A stretch of DNA of 64,000 nucleotides from 2-12-FULL-35-23 sp965196985 (GTDB lineage Bacteria > Pseudomonadota > Gammaproteobacteria > UBA12402): positions 62,001 to 126,000 of the forward strand of contig CBDALO010000233.1 of the NCBI GenBank assembly GCA_965196985.1, written 5' to 3'. Positions within the stretch are counted from its first letter, which is position 1. The number at the start of each line of letters is the position of its first letter. A program made the position numbers and the translations under genes. The notes below the pieces were generated by a model. That model had not been told where the DNA came from. It did no database searches and saw nothing but the letters and a program-made list of their open reading frames with translations. Below are positions 9,824-19,423 of this stretch, piece after piece.

Positions 9824-10602
9824 TGTGCCACCTCTTGATATTGCGTCACTCGCTCACTGATTAAACGCGGTAACGCGGCTTGACTAAACGCCCCATAGAC
9901 CACCACTTGCGACTCGCGGGTGGTGGGGTTCACTAACACCAATGCCGGTAAAGCTTTAACCCCCAGTGTTGCGGCTTGCCCAAAATCCGTGAGGTTTTTA
10001 GGCATCACCGCTAAGGCACGATGATCCATCGGCACACCTAATAAACTCAGATTGGCTTGTGCGGCAAACTGCGCGACGGTTTTTGCGAGCAATTGATCCA
10101 AGGCTTGACCCCCGCGATAAAAAAAGATCAGCACGTCAGTTTGTGCGAGCTGGTGTAAGCGCTGTTGATCACGCTCGGCGTGTTGCAATTGGGCGAGCTG
10201 ATCGGCTTGGGCATTGCTCGGGTGTTGTAAGCCGTAATCGAGTGACGGATACAACAGCATCACTAACCGACTGGTTTGAGCAAACTGAGTGGCGCGCTCA
10301 CTGATCCAGTGCTGCATGGCATAAAAGCGAGCAGTGTTAGCAACAGTCGGTTGCAACACCGCTAAGGCTTTGGCGGCTTGGAGTTGACGTTGCACACGGT
10401 GGAGTACAGCGAGTGGATTGCTTGCTTGGGAGGTCGCCTGGACTTTTTTTGGCTTGACTGACTGGTGTTGGTCAACCAAAGGCACGTCATTCCAGTGCCA
10501 ACCCAGTGGATTCGTTCTATAATAGGCATTGTCCGCGAAGCTGCGAGTCGAAAGCACAAGAGTCAAGACGAAAAAAGAACAATAACAAACTAAGCGCTTC
10601 AT
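9820..10602 (-). CDS. traF: TraF-like periplasmic pilus assembly protein
   Basis: The 260-residue secreted protein has a signal peptide cleaved after about residue 23 (STRSFA|DNA). Its C-terminal half has a thioredoxin fold: LIFFYRGG in place of the usual CxxC region, then VKALPALVLVNP with the cis-proline. As in F TraF, the redox CxxC is missing, so the fold is probably structural. The early NPLGWHWND is a recognisable TraF signature. It lies between traN and trbB, with four-base overlaps on both sides. Confidence 0.9.
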   Translation of the reverse strand: MKRLVCYCSFFVLTLVLSTRSFADNAYYRTNPLGWHWNDVPLVDQHQSVKPKKVQATSQASNPLAVLHRVQRQLQAAKALAVLQPTVANTARFYAMQHWISERATQFAQTSRLVMLLYPSLDYGLQHPSNAQADQLAQLQHAERDQQRLHQLAQTDVLIFFYRGGQALDQLLAKTVAQFAAQANLSLLGVPMDHRALAVMPKNLTDFGQAATLGVKALPALVLVNPTTRESQVVVYGAFSQAALPRLISERVTQYQEVAQ

Positions 10603-12485
10603 AGGACTGATACTCCATTTTTGTTCTCGTTCGTCCCTGCACCCACCGTTCCAGGGTGCAGGCGCTTTTTCACGCGATTGGCGATGTCATTGGCATTCGG
10701 TAACTTGACACGGTTTTTCAGATCCGCGTACAAATTACTGAAATCAATCTTGTCAAAATCAATGCGCTGTAAGTCTTGCACGCTGATGCCTGAACAATTG
10801 GGATGATGCGGTGCACCGAACGGAATGCCTAATTGACTCAGTCGCCCTTGTTGTTGCACGTCTTTCGCCATGAGCCCATCAAAGACGCAATAGCTTTTTT
10901 TATGGCTGGTGCAAACGCCTAAGGTTCTATGAGCACAATAGCTGCCGACTTCAATCGCATAGCCTTTTTGTTTGGCAAAGCCGAGCTTCTTTTCTTCATC
11001 AGAGCATTTGGACAAGCCAATGTCTTTGCCCCAACCGTCATCCTTACAACAATTCAAATAACCAAAAGCCGCTAACGAGCATTTCATGGGCGTCCCAGCA
11101 AAGGCTTTTAAGGTTTGCTGATCACCGGCTGCGGATTTAGCTGCACCCGCTGCCGCTGCCATCTCCGCATCGGCTTTGGCAAAGTCGGTGCTTGTCGTGG
11201 GTTTTGGGGTATAGCATTGTCCATCGAGACAAAAATACTGACCCCCACAAGGGGTTGCTTGGCTATCCTCACAAGTCCGGTGCGTGCATTGCATCGTGAC
11301 AGTGGCTTTGACACAAAACCCTGCCATTTTGGTCACACACTGATTAACCACCTCACTGCACCCTTGATTTAAAAACCCTTGGCACGAATCACTGGGTGGT
11401 AACCCACAAAAATAGGTTTCTTGCTGTGCCCAGCAGAGTTCAGTCACCGGTACGCCATCAATGGTTTTAGTCGCTTGACCGGCGGTGCAATGCCAAGGGG
11501 TTTGCACGTGACAATAATTGGGTGGTAAGTTCGGACAATGCACTTCCCAGTGTGTGGTAATAATCGGTGGTGGTTTCAGTAATTGAGTCACCCACGCATA
11601 AGCTGGGTTTTCAATTTGGCCAGGCCCTAACATTTCCATGCCTAAGCGTTTCACTGTCAGGGTACTCACCAACGGATGAGGGACTTGAAAGCGTTGCTGG
11701 GAGACAACGCGCAATTGACCGTTAAGCGTGACCAGTTGACTTAAGCTTGCTTGCGGATGCAAATCAATCGGCGAACCCACTGGCCATAAATACGTGTGTA
11801 ACGTGAGCGTTTGTTGGGGCGGTAGCGTTACTGAAGTGGACGCGGTGGTGCCATAACGTGGGGTTTGCAAGAATTTCAGGACACAGCTTTGATCACTCGC
11901 AGGCCCCGAGGCTAACACGGGCGTTTTTTTAAACGGGCCGTCTGCTTGAAAGACCACGTGCTGACAGGTGCCCACAAAACCTGGTGGTGCGTTCACCTCA
12001 ACCACCAAGTCACGGGTGCATTGCAGCAGCTGGTGTCGAGTCTTGTCACACTGCACGGTGGTGGTTGTGGTGTGGCAATGCGGTTGGCGGTCACAGTGGA
12101 TGTATTGATCAGAGAGGCCGTGTGCGATATGCTTCGCATCGTCTTGAATCACGAGCGATTTGGCCATACCAGGATCTTTCGCGTTAATTGTGATTTCAGG
12201 ATGATTGGCGAAGTGGCTGTTGATCGAGCTTCCCGCTTGATCATTACCAATTTCAGCAGCCCCTTTCGCCACTAACGCATCGCCTTGTGAATAGAATTGA
12301 GTTGCCTTCGGCGTCGCGGTGTAATGCGGTAATTGACTCGGCGTAAACTGAGCAAGCTGGTTCGGCATTGCCGCTTGCGCGCGTGCGGCAGCAGCTACCC
12401 CTGCACTAAAGTCGGCACGGTTCTCCGCTTGCACCCCTTGCATTACACTCAGCACGACGACACTCAACACTAACACACGTTTCAT
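10599..12485 (-). CDS. traN: TraN-like cysteine-rich mating-pair stabilisation protein
   Basis: This 628-residue outer-membrane protein would contact the recipient surface and stabilise aggregates. It has a signal peptide ending around residue 20 (SVMQGVQA|E) and a large number of cysteines through the middle and C-terminal parts. Examples are CxxH-type runs near CDRQPHCHTTT and the cluster CGLPPSDSCQGFLNQGC. This pattern is the hallmark of TraN. F TraN is 602 residues. The cysteines imply dependence on TrbB and DsbC-type folding. It overlaps traF and trbC by four bases each. Confidence 0.92.
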   Translation of the reverse strand: MKRVLVLSVVVLSVMQGVQAENRADFSAGVAAAARAQAAMPNQLAQFTPSQLPHYTATPKATQFYSQGDALVAKGAAEIGNDQAGSSINSHFANHPEITINAKDPGMAKSLVIQDDAKHIAHGLSDQYIHCDRQPHCHTTTTTVQCDKTRHQLLQCTRDLVVEVNAPPGFVGTCQHVVFQADGPFKKTPVLASGPASDQSCVLKFLQTPRYGTTASTSVTLPPQQTLTLHTYLWPVGSPIDLHPQASLSQLVTLNGQLRVVSQQRFQVPHPLVSTLTVKRLGMEMLGPGQIENPAYAWVTQLLKPPPIITTHWEVHCPNLPPNYCHVQTPWHCTAGQATKTIDGVPVTELCWAQQETYFCGLPPSDSCQGFLNQGCSEVVNQCVTKMAGFCVKATVTMQCTHRTCEDSQATPCGGQYFCLDGQCYTPKPTTSTDFAKADAEMAAAAGAAKSAAGDQQTLKAFAGTPMKCSLAAFGYLNCCKDDGWGKDIGLSKCSDEEKKLGFAKQKGYAIEVGSYCAHRTLGVCTSHKKSYCVFDGLMAKDVQQQGRLSQLGIPFGAPHHPNCSGISVQDLQRIDFDKIDFSNLYADLKNRVKLPNANDIANRVKKRLHPGTVGAGTNENKNGVSVL

Positions 12486-13063
12486 TGAACCTCCCCTCGC
12501 GCTAACACTTGTTGGGCGACTTGGCGCAAACGCACGGTGTGTGCCCGACGTGCGACTTCATTGAGTAAACTGGTTAACGGCACATTGCCTGCCACTGAAC
12601 TATAAGTAGCGGGAGGACAATTGCGTTGCTGTTCACAGGCTAACACGCGATCAGTCACCACTAACGTCGGCACAACCGTCACGTGATAGGCTTGAAACAG
12701 CGTGGGGTCAATTTGCACACCGGCAACAATCGGGTTGTGATTGTGAGGATGGAGGACGGTGTATAAGCGCTTGCTGGTTTCTGGCACGCTGTCATTGACC
12801 AACCCACGAATCACCACCGGCACCTGATAATGCGCCGCTTGTTGCAAGGTTTGGCGCAGCGCTAAGGTGGGCATTCCAAGGGAGACAAACAGCATCGCGC
12901 CGCTCGCTTGATTGGGGACACCCATCTGTTGATTCAGTCGCGCTTGATGCGACACCTGAGTTAACGAGGACGACCAAGCGGGTGACGTGACAGGCGTCGC
13001 AGCGACTAAACTCGCCAGTGCCAGCAACCCACTCACTAACAACGTTGGATAACGGTTCTTCAT
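12482..13063 (-). CDS. trbC: TrbC-like F-type pilus assembly protein
   Basis: This 193-residue periplasmic protein has a signal peptide (cut near LASLVAA|TPV). The body reads MLFVSLGMPTLALRQTLQQAA, then VVIRGLVND and VTVVPTLVVTD, the known F-type TrbC pattern (a thioredoxin-like fold without an active CxxC). In F, TrbC associates with TraW during pilus assembly, and the gene lies between traU and traN as it does here. The gene starts 13 bases after the end of traU. Confidence 0.9.
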   Translation of the reverse strand: MKNRYPTLLVSGLLALASLVAATPVTSPAWSSSLTQVSHQARLNQQMGVPNQASGAMLFVSLGMPTLALRQTLQQAAHYQVPVVIRGLVNDSVPETSKRLYTVLHPHNHNPIVAGVQIDPTLFQAYHVTVVPTLVVTDRVLACEQQRNCPPATYSSVAGNVPLTSLLNEVARRAHTVRLRQVAQQVLARGEVQ

Positions 13064-13076
13064 GCTCTCATCACTC

Positions 13077-14218
13077 CTATAACAAACAACAGTTACGTTT
13101 GCGCCAAATTAAAAACCCAAAATTGTTGTGTGCCCCTGGGGGCTCATGCCCTGCTTCCCACAGCTCGGTGTTGGTACCAAAGGGGTAACAGGCTTTCGCA
13201 TCCGGTTCGGTATTCACTAACTCATAGCGATAACGGCTTTTCGGTAAAATCGGATGAAAGTGCTCGGTACACAACGCTTGGCCGTTCTTGCCTTCGGTGT
13301 CCCAGATTAAGGCAGGGGCGCGATGCAGCTTGTACACCATGCGCTCCGCTTCTAAGGTCGCTGCTTGAATCGGTGAGGTTTGATTGGCGACGCTGCCATC
13401 GAGTGGATAGGCCGAGCCTTGTGATCCTAAACACCAAAACAGTTTATCCATCGGTAAGGCGCGCCCTGTGGTGGTTTTGGTGGCATCCGCTGTGCAAGCG
13501 AGCTGGGTGGCTTGATTGCCAAACAGCACGGATTCCGGATCTAAAATAAATGTCATTTCGTCATCGTGCCAGGTGGGATCGAGCTCAGAGGGGTAGGCCA
13601 AATCGAAGTTACCGTGTTGCATACAACCGAGATTGGTGAGAATCTCTAACCAAAAGATCAACGGGTACTTGTAATAATGCACCCAATAAAAGGCGCCGTG
13701 ATCCACGCCTGCGTTTTGAAAGTCAGTGGCGCCAATGTCGTTATTGAGTGAGCCGACATGAAAACTGACGCCACCTAAATTGACCATGCAAAACGGCTCA
13801 CGGGTGACATCGACTAAGGCAGAGGGTTCCCAATAGCCAAAACTAATGCCAATTCGCCAACCGACTGGCAGATTGCACACACAAAGTGGCGAGCTCGGGT
13901 TTTTCGGGAAACACGTGACATCGATAAGGCAGAGGGTTCCCAATAGCCAAAACTAATGCCAATTCGCCAACCGACTGGCAGATTGCACACACAAAGTGGC
14001 GAGCTCGGGTTTTTCGTATCGGGAAACCGTGAATGCACGACTTGTAAGCTGCCCAAACTTAACGGAAACAAACACGACCAGCAAATATCGGTAAGCGGAT
14101 TGACAAAGTGACCGGTACACAGCTCGTTAGCGATCGCCTTCGTACTGAATAAGCCGGTAGTGAGACTCAACAGCACCACCAGCATTCCTTTCGCTAGTTG
14201 TCGTTTAAGCAGTCTCAT
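13077..14218 (-). pseudogene. traU: traU, split by an internal tandem duplication with frameshift
   Basis: TraU is needed for mating-pair formation and DNA transfer in F and is about 330 residues there. The N-terminal frame (start 14218, with signal peptide ending TKAIA|NEL) leads into DTKNPSSPLCVCNLPVGW and then terminates at 13814 in a shifted frame. The rest of the protein, from an in-frame ATG at 13943, repeats KNPSSPLCVCN...FGYWEPSAL before going on to VDVTREPFCMVNLGG and the end at 13077. The cause is a local duplication: bases 13815-13906 repeat at 13925-14016 with a 110-base period. A 111-base period would have kept the frame. Two polypeptides could still be made, because the second part has its own ATG. 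A sequencing or assembly error remains possible. Confidence 0.87.
13804..14016. repeat. 110-bp tandem duplication inside traU
   Basis: Bases 13815-13906 and 13925-14016 are identical (92 bp). The segment GTGACATCGA just left of each copy is also shared (13804-13813 and 13915-13924), but the left copy has one extra C. The period is therefore 111 bases on one side of that C and 110 on the other, and the one-base loss is what breaks the traU frame. Confidence 0.95.
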
Positions 14219-14897
14219 GGCTTACTCCTTGTGGGGTAGTGGTCACTTCTTCAATCACTAAGTGGTCACCGGTTTGATGTAAGCGCGCAGGCACGGTGTG
14301 AATCCCGAAGTGATGACAGAGCGTGCCGTCTAAATCAAAATACACGCGCCCTAATTGCTTGCTGGCGGTGGCCACATTGCCAGCCGTGAGAATGAGCTTA
14401 AAACGGTGGTGCTTAGCACTTAATGCCTTAATTTGTGTTTGCGCCCACCTCACTTGATTAGCCTCACGTGCATTGAAGAACAACCAGACTTGATCAAAGT
14501 GAGGCACGTGAGCAAACGGGGCAACAGCTGCGACGCTTTTCGGATCTAATGGATTGATCGTGGTGCCTTTGAGTAACAACACGTGTCCTTGGGTATCGTA
14601 GCGAGTTTGTTTCACGGTGTAGCGTGGGGTAAAGGTGAAGGTACGCGCGTGTTGGGTGGTCGTAACGCCTGCGACTGGTGTCGGCGTGAGAATGGCTTGG
14701 CGCGCTTGTTGCACCATGCGGTGTTGTAACTGTGTTAATTTCCCCTCTCGCTGAAAGAGTGCTAACCGTGCGTGAATAAAGCGAAGTAGATCAGGTTCAG
14801 CAATCGAATAGACTTGCCCGACCACCCCTAATGACTGGGCTGTCGCGCTTGAGGCGATGAGAAGACTCACCGCAAAGAGCAAGCAGCGTTTAAGCAT
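14205..14897 (-). CDS. traW: TraW-like pilus assembly protein
   Basis: This 230-residue secreted protein has a signal peptide cleaved at SATAQ|SLGVVG. The mature start, GVVGQVYSIAEPDLLRFI, matches the TraW signature of GxxGxxYPIxExDxL. The C-terminal part contains VWLFFNAREANQ and RVYFDLDGTLCHHFGI, also TraW-like. In F, TraW works with TrbC in pilus extension. The 3' end overlaps the start of traU by 14 bases and the 5' end overlaps trbI by 8 bases. Confidence 0.91.
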   Translation of the reverse strand: MLKRCLLFAVSLLIASSATAQSLGVVGQVYSIAEPDLLRFIHARLALFQREGKLTQLQHRMVQQARQAILTPTPVAGVTTTQHARTFTFTPRYTVKQTRYDTQGHVLLLKGTTINPLDPKSVAAVAPFAHVPHFDQVWLFFNAREANQVRWAQTQIKALSAKHHRFKLILTAGNVATASKQLGRVYFDLDGTLCHHFGIHTVPARLHQTGDHLVIEEVTTTPQGVSHETA

Positions 14898-15282
14898 GAG
14901 AGCTCCCTCGTTTTAATTGCTGGGTAATGGCTGCATTAATGGCTGCGTCAACCGCGTGACTGCCTGCCAACACGTGATGGCGTAACAACACGGTGACGTG
15001 ATGCGTCTTGGCGTACGTGTTAAGACTTGCTGCCATGGCGTTGGAAAAGCGTTGAATCAATTGGGTACGCTGAGCAGGGGTTAACGGTTGTGCTTGAGCG
15101 AGCTCGCGTGAGAACTGCACAATGGCGTGTTGGGGCGAATAGGTCACGACACAAGCGCTGTGACTGCGCACGAACGCCAGACACGCAAGCAAGATCGCAA
15201 CACCGGTGAGCAACCCGTGCCAAAGCAGCGGTTGACGGCACAGTGCGTGCAAGGGGTTCAGTAGTAAGCGCTTAGCGGTCAT
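14890..15282 (-). CDS. trbI: TrbI-like inner-membrane protein
   Basis: This is a 130-residue protein with one membrane segment near residues 21-39 and a periplasmic tail. That tail contains VVTYSPQHAIVQFSRELAQ and TYAKTHHVTVLLRHHVL. This is the F-type TrbI layout (F TrbI is 128 residues), a protein linked to pilus retraction. It lies between traC and traW as in F, with one extra small gene inserted before it. It overlaps that gene by 11 bases and traW by 8. Confidence 0.82.
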   Translation of the reverse strand: MTAKRLLLNPLHALCRQPLLWHGLLTGVAILLACLAFVRSHSACVVTYSPQHAIVQFSRELAQAQPLTPAQRTQLIQRFSNAMAASLNTYAKTHHVTVLLRHHVLAGSHAVDAAINAAITQQLKRGSSHA

Positions 15283-15640
15283 TTGTTAATTCCTTAGCGG
15301 GAGTAACGCTGGTGTGTGCAGCCGCGTGCGCTTGCTGGTACCAATCACGCCATTCACGCGAAACAGACCACCCTGAGACAAACGCGATGCCTGGTGCTAT
15401 GAACAGTGCAAAAGTAAGCAAGGGCTTCATAAAAACCGGTTGATACTGTGTGATGGCCATCACGGTCTCACGCGCGCCATGAATGGATAAAAAGCCCAGG
15501 GTATAGAGTGACAACAGCAAAAAAAGGGTCTGTATGACAACATAAAGCTGATGAAGAAAAAGTTCACTCAGTGCGTAGCAAGCGCTGAGTAAAGGTGGCT
15601 GGGTTTGCTGTGACTTGGCATTAAAAAGTTGAGTGGTCAT
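15272..15640 (-). CDS. Unrecognised small membrane protein between traC and trbI
   Basis: I do not recognise this 122-residue protein. It has two clear hydrophobic segments, about residues 32-55 and 72-92, and a polar C-terminus (REWRDWYQQAHAAAH). It overlaps the end of traC by four bases and the start of trbI by 11, so it is translated as part of the tra operon. F has no membrane gene at this exact point. The arrangement suggests an inner-membrane accessory to the TraC/TrbI step, but that is inference. Confidence 0.72.
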   Translation of the reverse strand: MTTQLFNAKSQQTQPPLLSACYALSELFLHQLYVVIQTLFLLLSLYTLGFLSIHGARETVMAITQYQPVFMKPLLTFALFIAPGIAFVSGWSVSREWRDWYQQAHAAAHTSVTPAKELTNDR

Positions 15641-18246
15641 TGACGATTTTCCTCTTGTTGATTGACGGGGTGTTGCTGTGTCGAGCTTGCTTGTTCTAAC
15701 CAGGCCAGCTCCTCACCGTGAAACTCACGTGCGGTCGATTCAATGGCTTGCATGAGGGTTGCCCCTTGCGCTTGGCATTGTTCCACCGCTTGAAATTCAT
15801 TGGCTTTGGTGGAGTACAACACTTTACTAAACGGATCGATAAACAAACGCTGTACGGCACTCAGTTGGCCCGCTTTAATTAGCAGTGAGGAAAAGCCTGA
15901 CTCAAAGCTCGGTTTAAATTGATTGACGAGTGCCACTTCGGCGTCACTGAGAAAACTCGGGAGCTTTTCGCGGAGCGAATCAAGGGTGCCTTCACCCTGG
16001 CGCATGAGTAATTTAATGTCGGCACTGTCCCAACAGGCTTTGGCGGTTTTACCGCTCAAATACCCGTCTGCATCTTGCCGAATCACACAAAACGAGCCAC
16101 GGTGTTTTCGAGAGGTACGAAACCCTGCTTCAATAAAGCGTCCGTGTTGCTCGTTATTGCCATCTAACAGTTCCCAGGCTTCATCAATTAAGCACAATTT
16201 TTTTAGGTTGCGATCAGTCAGATACATTTGCTGGCTAATGAGATTAATTAATGAAAACAGCACCACGTCACGCAGCTCGGTGTTTTCATTGAGTCCACCC
16301 ATCTCTAAGACAATGAGTGGTGCTTTGGGATCCAAGTCTGAAAAGGTATTAAAATACTTGCCGTATAACCCCGTTGTCATGTATTGCTTTAATAGTTGCT
16401 TGACATCATCGAGTGCCGGCACACGCTGATCCGATTCCTTGAGCTTGCGTTGTTGGATTTGCTCGATCATCGCCACCACAGTGTCAATGTTGGCCTCGAC
16501 CCCTGCGGATTGATAAGCCAGCTCAACCGCTTCGAGTAAATACGCACGATTGACGGCGGTCATGGCTTGATCGGGATCGGCTAAGGCCACAATAAACTCA
16601 CGAACCACGTTTAAGGATAAAGCCAGATCATCAGGATCCTCAATTTGATCTAAGTAGGAAAAGGGATTTAAGCGTAAGGATCCCGCCTCTAAATACCGAC
16701 CCCCTAACAGCTGACAAAGCTTCTTATACGAACCACCCTTATCAATGATGTACACCTTACCCCTTGAGGACAACACATTCATCACCAAGGTTTGACAGGC
16801 CACCGACTTCCCTGCCCCAGGCGCGGCTGCAACACACACATTCCAGTTATCCACGGGCAGCTCAAACAGATCCAACGCGCACAATTGATTGTGCAACCCA
16901 CTGGTCACCACGCCACTCGGTGTGCCCTTCCAATCGCCGACCATGGGTAACAGGTTCACCACGTTCCAGCTGGTCAGTTTGCGAATCTGTCCGCAGGTTT
17001 TTAAAGTCAGCCAGGAATCATTGGCTAAGTGCCCTGGTAGCGTGGCTAAATACAACGGCAGTTGAAATTGTTTAACGCATTGCAGTTCAAAGTGATCCGC
17101 TAAAAACGTGCTGGTGAGTGCTTTCACGGCCGGTTTAAAGTCAGACTCCGGCGCCCAGACAATCACACTCATGAACGCTTCACAGATGCGCACCTCATCA
17201 CGATCTAAGGCGTTGTAGAGGCTTTGCCATTCGTTGTATTGGTCTTTTAAGCGCGGTAACCATTTACTCATGGCAGAGTGCGCGACCTTCTCTAAACGCA
17301 GGCGCTTGAGATTGGCGTGCCCTTTGGCTTTCAGTGCAGGAATCAATTTAAAACTCAACGACACCGCATGAGGGGATTGCACACTGGTGGCGCGTTCAGC
17401 GGCCGCTAAGTAATTGGCTGTTTGCCACAAAGCGTGTACATCGGGGTTTTTCTTGACGGTGAACACACTGGCGCACCAAGGGCGTTCGTCACTTTCAAAG
17501 CGCAAGTGATCCGGCTCCACCGTTAAACGCTGTTCGTGCGTCCGGCACTGCTCATTAAGTAATTCCAGCGGATTAAAGTCGGTGTCCGTAAACGCTTGAT
17601 CAAACTGCGGGTAGCTCAGTGAGCGCATGAGCCCTAAAAATTCCGGTGGCCGCACCCGAGTGGGGGTCAGGTTTGACGTGCGCAATTCAGCCAACCAATG
17701 CTCAGTCACTTGCTTGAGCTGCTCGGTTTTTTGGGCTTGGTTGCTTTGATCACTGGGTAAGGATAAAAACCAAAACACCCGTGAGTCCATGAGCCCGTAA
17801 TAGTTACCGAGCTTATTTGGCAAACCGGCTAAGGTCGCACGGTGGTAATACTTGGCTTGGCGTTTCGCTAGTTCAGCAAACAACCCGCCAGGTTGGGCAA
17901 GATCGGCTTCAATACCCGCAAGGCGATCACCGGTTTGCGTGTGCGTGACCCGTAAGCATTGCACAAAGACCTCACTGTCCAATTGATTGACCGCACTCAC
18001 CAAGCTGGTAATCAGTTTTTCATCCGCACCGGTGAGTAACGGCACTTCAATGGCTTGCATGACGGAACGTGAATTAACATACACCTGATGCTCGGGGTCA
18101 TACAGGCGAGTCGGCAGTAAGTGATAAAACGGTTGTGTGTCAGGCACTAAATGCTCGGCATACGGCACAGCAGGGGGTAATAAGCTGCGGGAAAACGCTT
18201 TGGCGTGTTGCCAGCAGTCGGTCAGAAAAGCAAAAGGGCGCGACAT
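15637..18246 (-). CDS. traC: TraC-like VirB4-family pilus assembly ATPase
   Basis: This peripheral inner-membrane ATPase powers pilin polymerisation. The start at 18246 is chosen because it forms a TAATG junction with the stop of the preceding gene and gives 869 residues, close to F TraC (875). A longer frame to 18549 would overlap that gene for 300 bases. Walker A is AAPGAGKS (K480), in the context NVCVAAAPGAGKSVAC. Walker B is KLCLIDEAWELL, followed by the VirB4-type GFRTSRKHRG and IRQDADGYL segments. N-terminal TraC_F_IV features are also present. Confidence 0.94.
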   Translation of the reverse strand: MSRPFAFLTDCWQHAKAFSRSLLPPAVPYAEHLVPDTQPFYHLLPTRLYDPEHQVYVNSRSVMQAIEVPLLTGADEKLITSLVSAVNQLDSEVFVQCLRVTHTQTGDRLAGIEADLAQPGGLFAELAKRQAKYYHRATLAGLPNKLGNYYGLMDSRVFWFLSLPSDQSNQAQKTEQLKQVTEHWLAELRTSNLTPTRVRPPEFLGLMRSLSYPQFDQAFTDTDFNPLELLNEQCRTHEQRLTVEPDHLRFESDERPWCASVFTVKKNPDVHALWQTANYLAAAERATSVQSPHAVSLSFKLIPALKAKGHANLKRLRLEKVAHSAMSKWLPRLKDQYNEWQSLYNALDRDEVRICEAFMSVIVWAPESDFKPAVKALTSTFLADHFELQCVKQFQLPLYLATLPGHLANDSWLTLKTCGQIRKLTSWNVVNLLPMVGDWKGTPSGVVTSGLHNQLCALDLFELPVDNWNVCVAAAPGAGKSVACQTLVMNVLSSRGKVYIIDKGGSYKKLCQLLGGRYLEAGSLRLNPFSYLDQIEDPDDLALSLNVVREFIVALADPDQAMTAVNRAYLLEAVELAYQSAGVEANIDTVVAMIEQIQQRKLKESDQRVPALDDVKQLLKQYMTTGLYGKYFNTFSDLDPKAPLIVLEMGGLNENTELRDVVLFSLINLISQQMYLTDRNLKKLCLIDEAWELLDGNNEQHGRFIEAGFRTSRKHRGSFCVIRQDADGYLSGKTAKACWDSADIKLLMRQGEGTLDSLREKLPSFLSDAEVALVNQFKPSFESGFSSLLIKAGQLSAVQRLFIDPFSKVLYSTKANEFQAVEQCQAQGATLMQAIESTAREFHGEELAWLEQASSTQQHPVNQQEENRQ

Positions 18247-18683
18247 TAGTGGGGTTTCCTTGTGGTGTTTTGCAGCGCGTTGCAAGCGGTGCAGGGTTGA
18301 GGCGAGGGCGCCAACAACAGAACTACCCCTACCGATCCGACTAACGCCAACAGCAGTTTCATTAGCGGGTGATGCGGTAAGTGAATCACCGCAATGAAGC
18401 CACCAAAGACGGAGAACACCACCACGCTCATCACAACCCAATGAACGAGGCCGTCCAAGCCTGTTCGCCAGGCGCTTTTTGTGCTCGCTGGGCAGGCCCA
18501 ACTGGCGCTGAGCAGAAAACTGGTGCCAAGCAACAAAAGCAATAAGCACAGTGCAGTTTGGTTGATGTTCGGGTGAGCATTAAGCGCTAAGCCACAAAAA
18601 AAAGCACTCCAAAGCAACACGAGAGTCAAAGGCGTTAAGCGCGGTGGCTGGATCAGTTTAAGCAGGGTGTGTTTCATGACCAT
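18246..18683 (-). CDS. Unrecognised membrane protein upstream of traC
   Basis: This 145-residue protein has about four hydrophobic segments (roughly residues 16-36, 41-60, 78-100 and 108-125). A short cysteine-containing end reads CTACNALQNTTRKPH. It overlaps the preceding gene by 10 bases and shares one base with the start of traC (TAATG). I do not know the family. Together with the next gene upstream it forms a two-gene membrane insert between traV and traC that F lacks, so an inner-membrane accessory role is likely but unproven. Confidence 0.72.
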   Translation of the reverse strand: MVMKHTLLKLIQPPRLTPLTLVLLWSAFFCGLALNAHPNINQTALCLLLLLLGTSFLLSASWACPASTKSAWRTGLDGLVHWVVMSVVVFSVFGGFIAVIHLPHHPLMKLLLALVGSVGVVLLLAPSPQPCTACNALQNTTRKPH

Positions 18684-19423
18684 TCCTTTTTACGTGTAAA
18701 TAGAAAGCGCGGGTCGTCTGTCCGAAATGCGAAGCTTTCTGGCTCGACAGATAAGCGGGGCAATGGCAACAACCAGAGCAACGACAGACCCAATAGGCCA
18801 TACAGCACACTCTGCATGACGAATGACGCCCAATGAAAAATCGCATCCGTTGTTAGCACGTGCCAACCTGCTGCAAACAGCCCGACGCTCATGACAATCA
18901 GAAAAGACTGGCGCGTTCTTCCCTCACCCAACACCCATCGGCTATAAGGGAACAGCCACGTTAAACCCATGATGGCAAGACCCAAGCCCTGACAGAGTGA
19001 ATTCAACTCAGCAGAGCAAACACGCGGAAAAAGTAAGGGTAACAAACCGATTAATAGACCCAACGGCAATAAACAAACAGTGATTTCTTGGCAACCTGCC
19101 TTGAAAAGTGCCTGATAACTCGTTAACTGATCACAATGATACTGAGAGAAAGACTGCTTGCGCTTATCGTGATGAGCTTGATTTGCAGCTTCCTGCGCAG
19201 TTTTGGAAAGCAGTGTCATTCTTCGCCCACTCAAATCCAACAGAAACGATAGCGCGATAACCCACATGAAAACAACTAATAGGCTCACTAGCTTAGCCAT
19301 GTTCTCTGGCAGTAGGCGCGACCCTTCTAACCAAAGGTGGTACAGCGTCATCGTAAAAAACAGGCTAAACAAGCACGCTTGCAACAAGCCTAATGGCCAA
19401 GTGAAACGATACATGACCTTCAT
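18674..19423 (-). CDS. Unrecognised polytopic membrane protein after traV
   Basis: This 249-residue protein has roughly six hydrophobic segments, split by a charged loop around residues 65-100 (KTAQEAANQAHHDKRKQ). It ends in a polar tail (EPESFAFRTDDPRFLF). Its start shares one base with the end of traV, and its end overlaps the next gene by 10 bases. I do not recognise the family. The tight coupling places it in the tra operon. Surface exclusion or inner-membrane support for TraC would both fit the position; neither is shown by sequence. Confidence 0.72.
   Translation of the reverse strand: MKVMYRFTWPLGLLQACLFSLFFTMTLYHLWLEGSRLLPENMAKLVSLLVVFMWVIALSFLLDLSGRRMTLLSKTAQEAANQAHHDKRKQSFSQYHCDQLTSYQALFKAGCQEITVCLLPLGLLIGLLPLLFPRVCSAELNSLCQGLGLAIMGLTWLFPYSRWVLGEGRTRQSFLIVMSVGLFAAGWHVLTTDAIFHWASFVMQSVLYGLLGLSLLWLLPLPRLSVEPESFAFRTDDPRFLFTRKKEWS

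Noticed and set aside
18247..18549. N-terminal extension of traC
   Set aside because: It overlaps a well-formed membrane-protein gene, and a TAATG junction at 18246 gives the expected TraC length.
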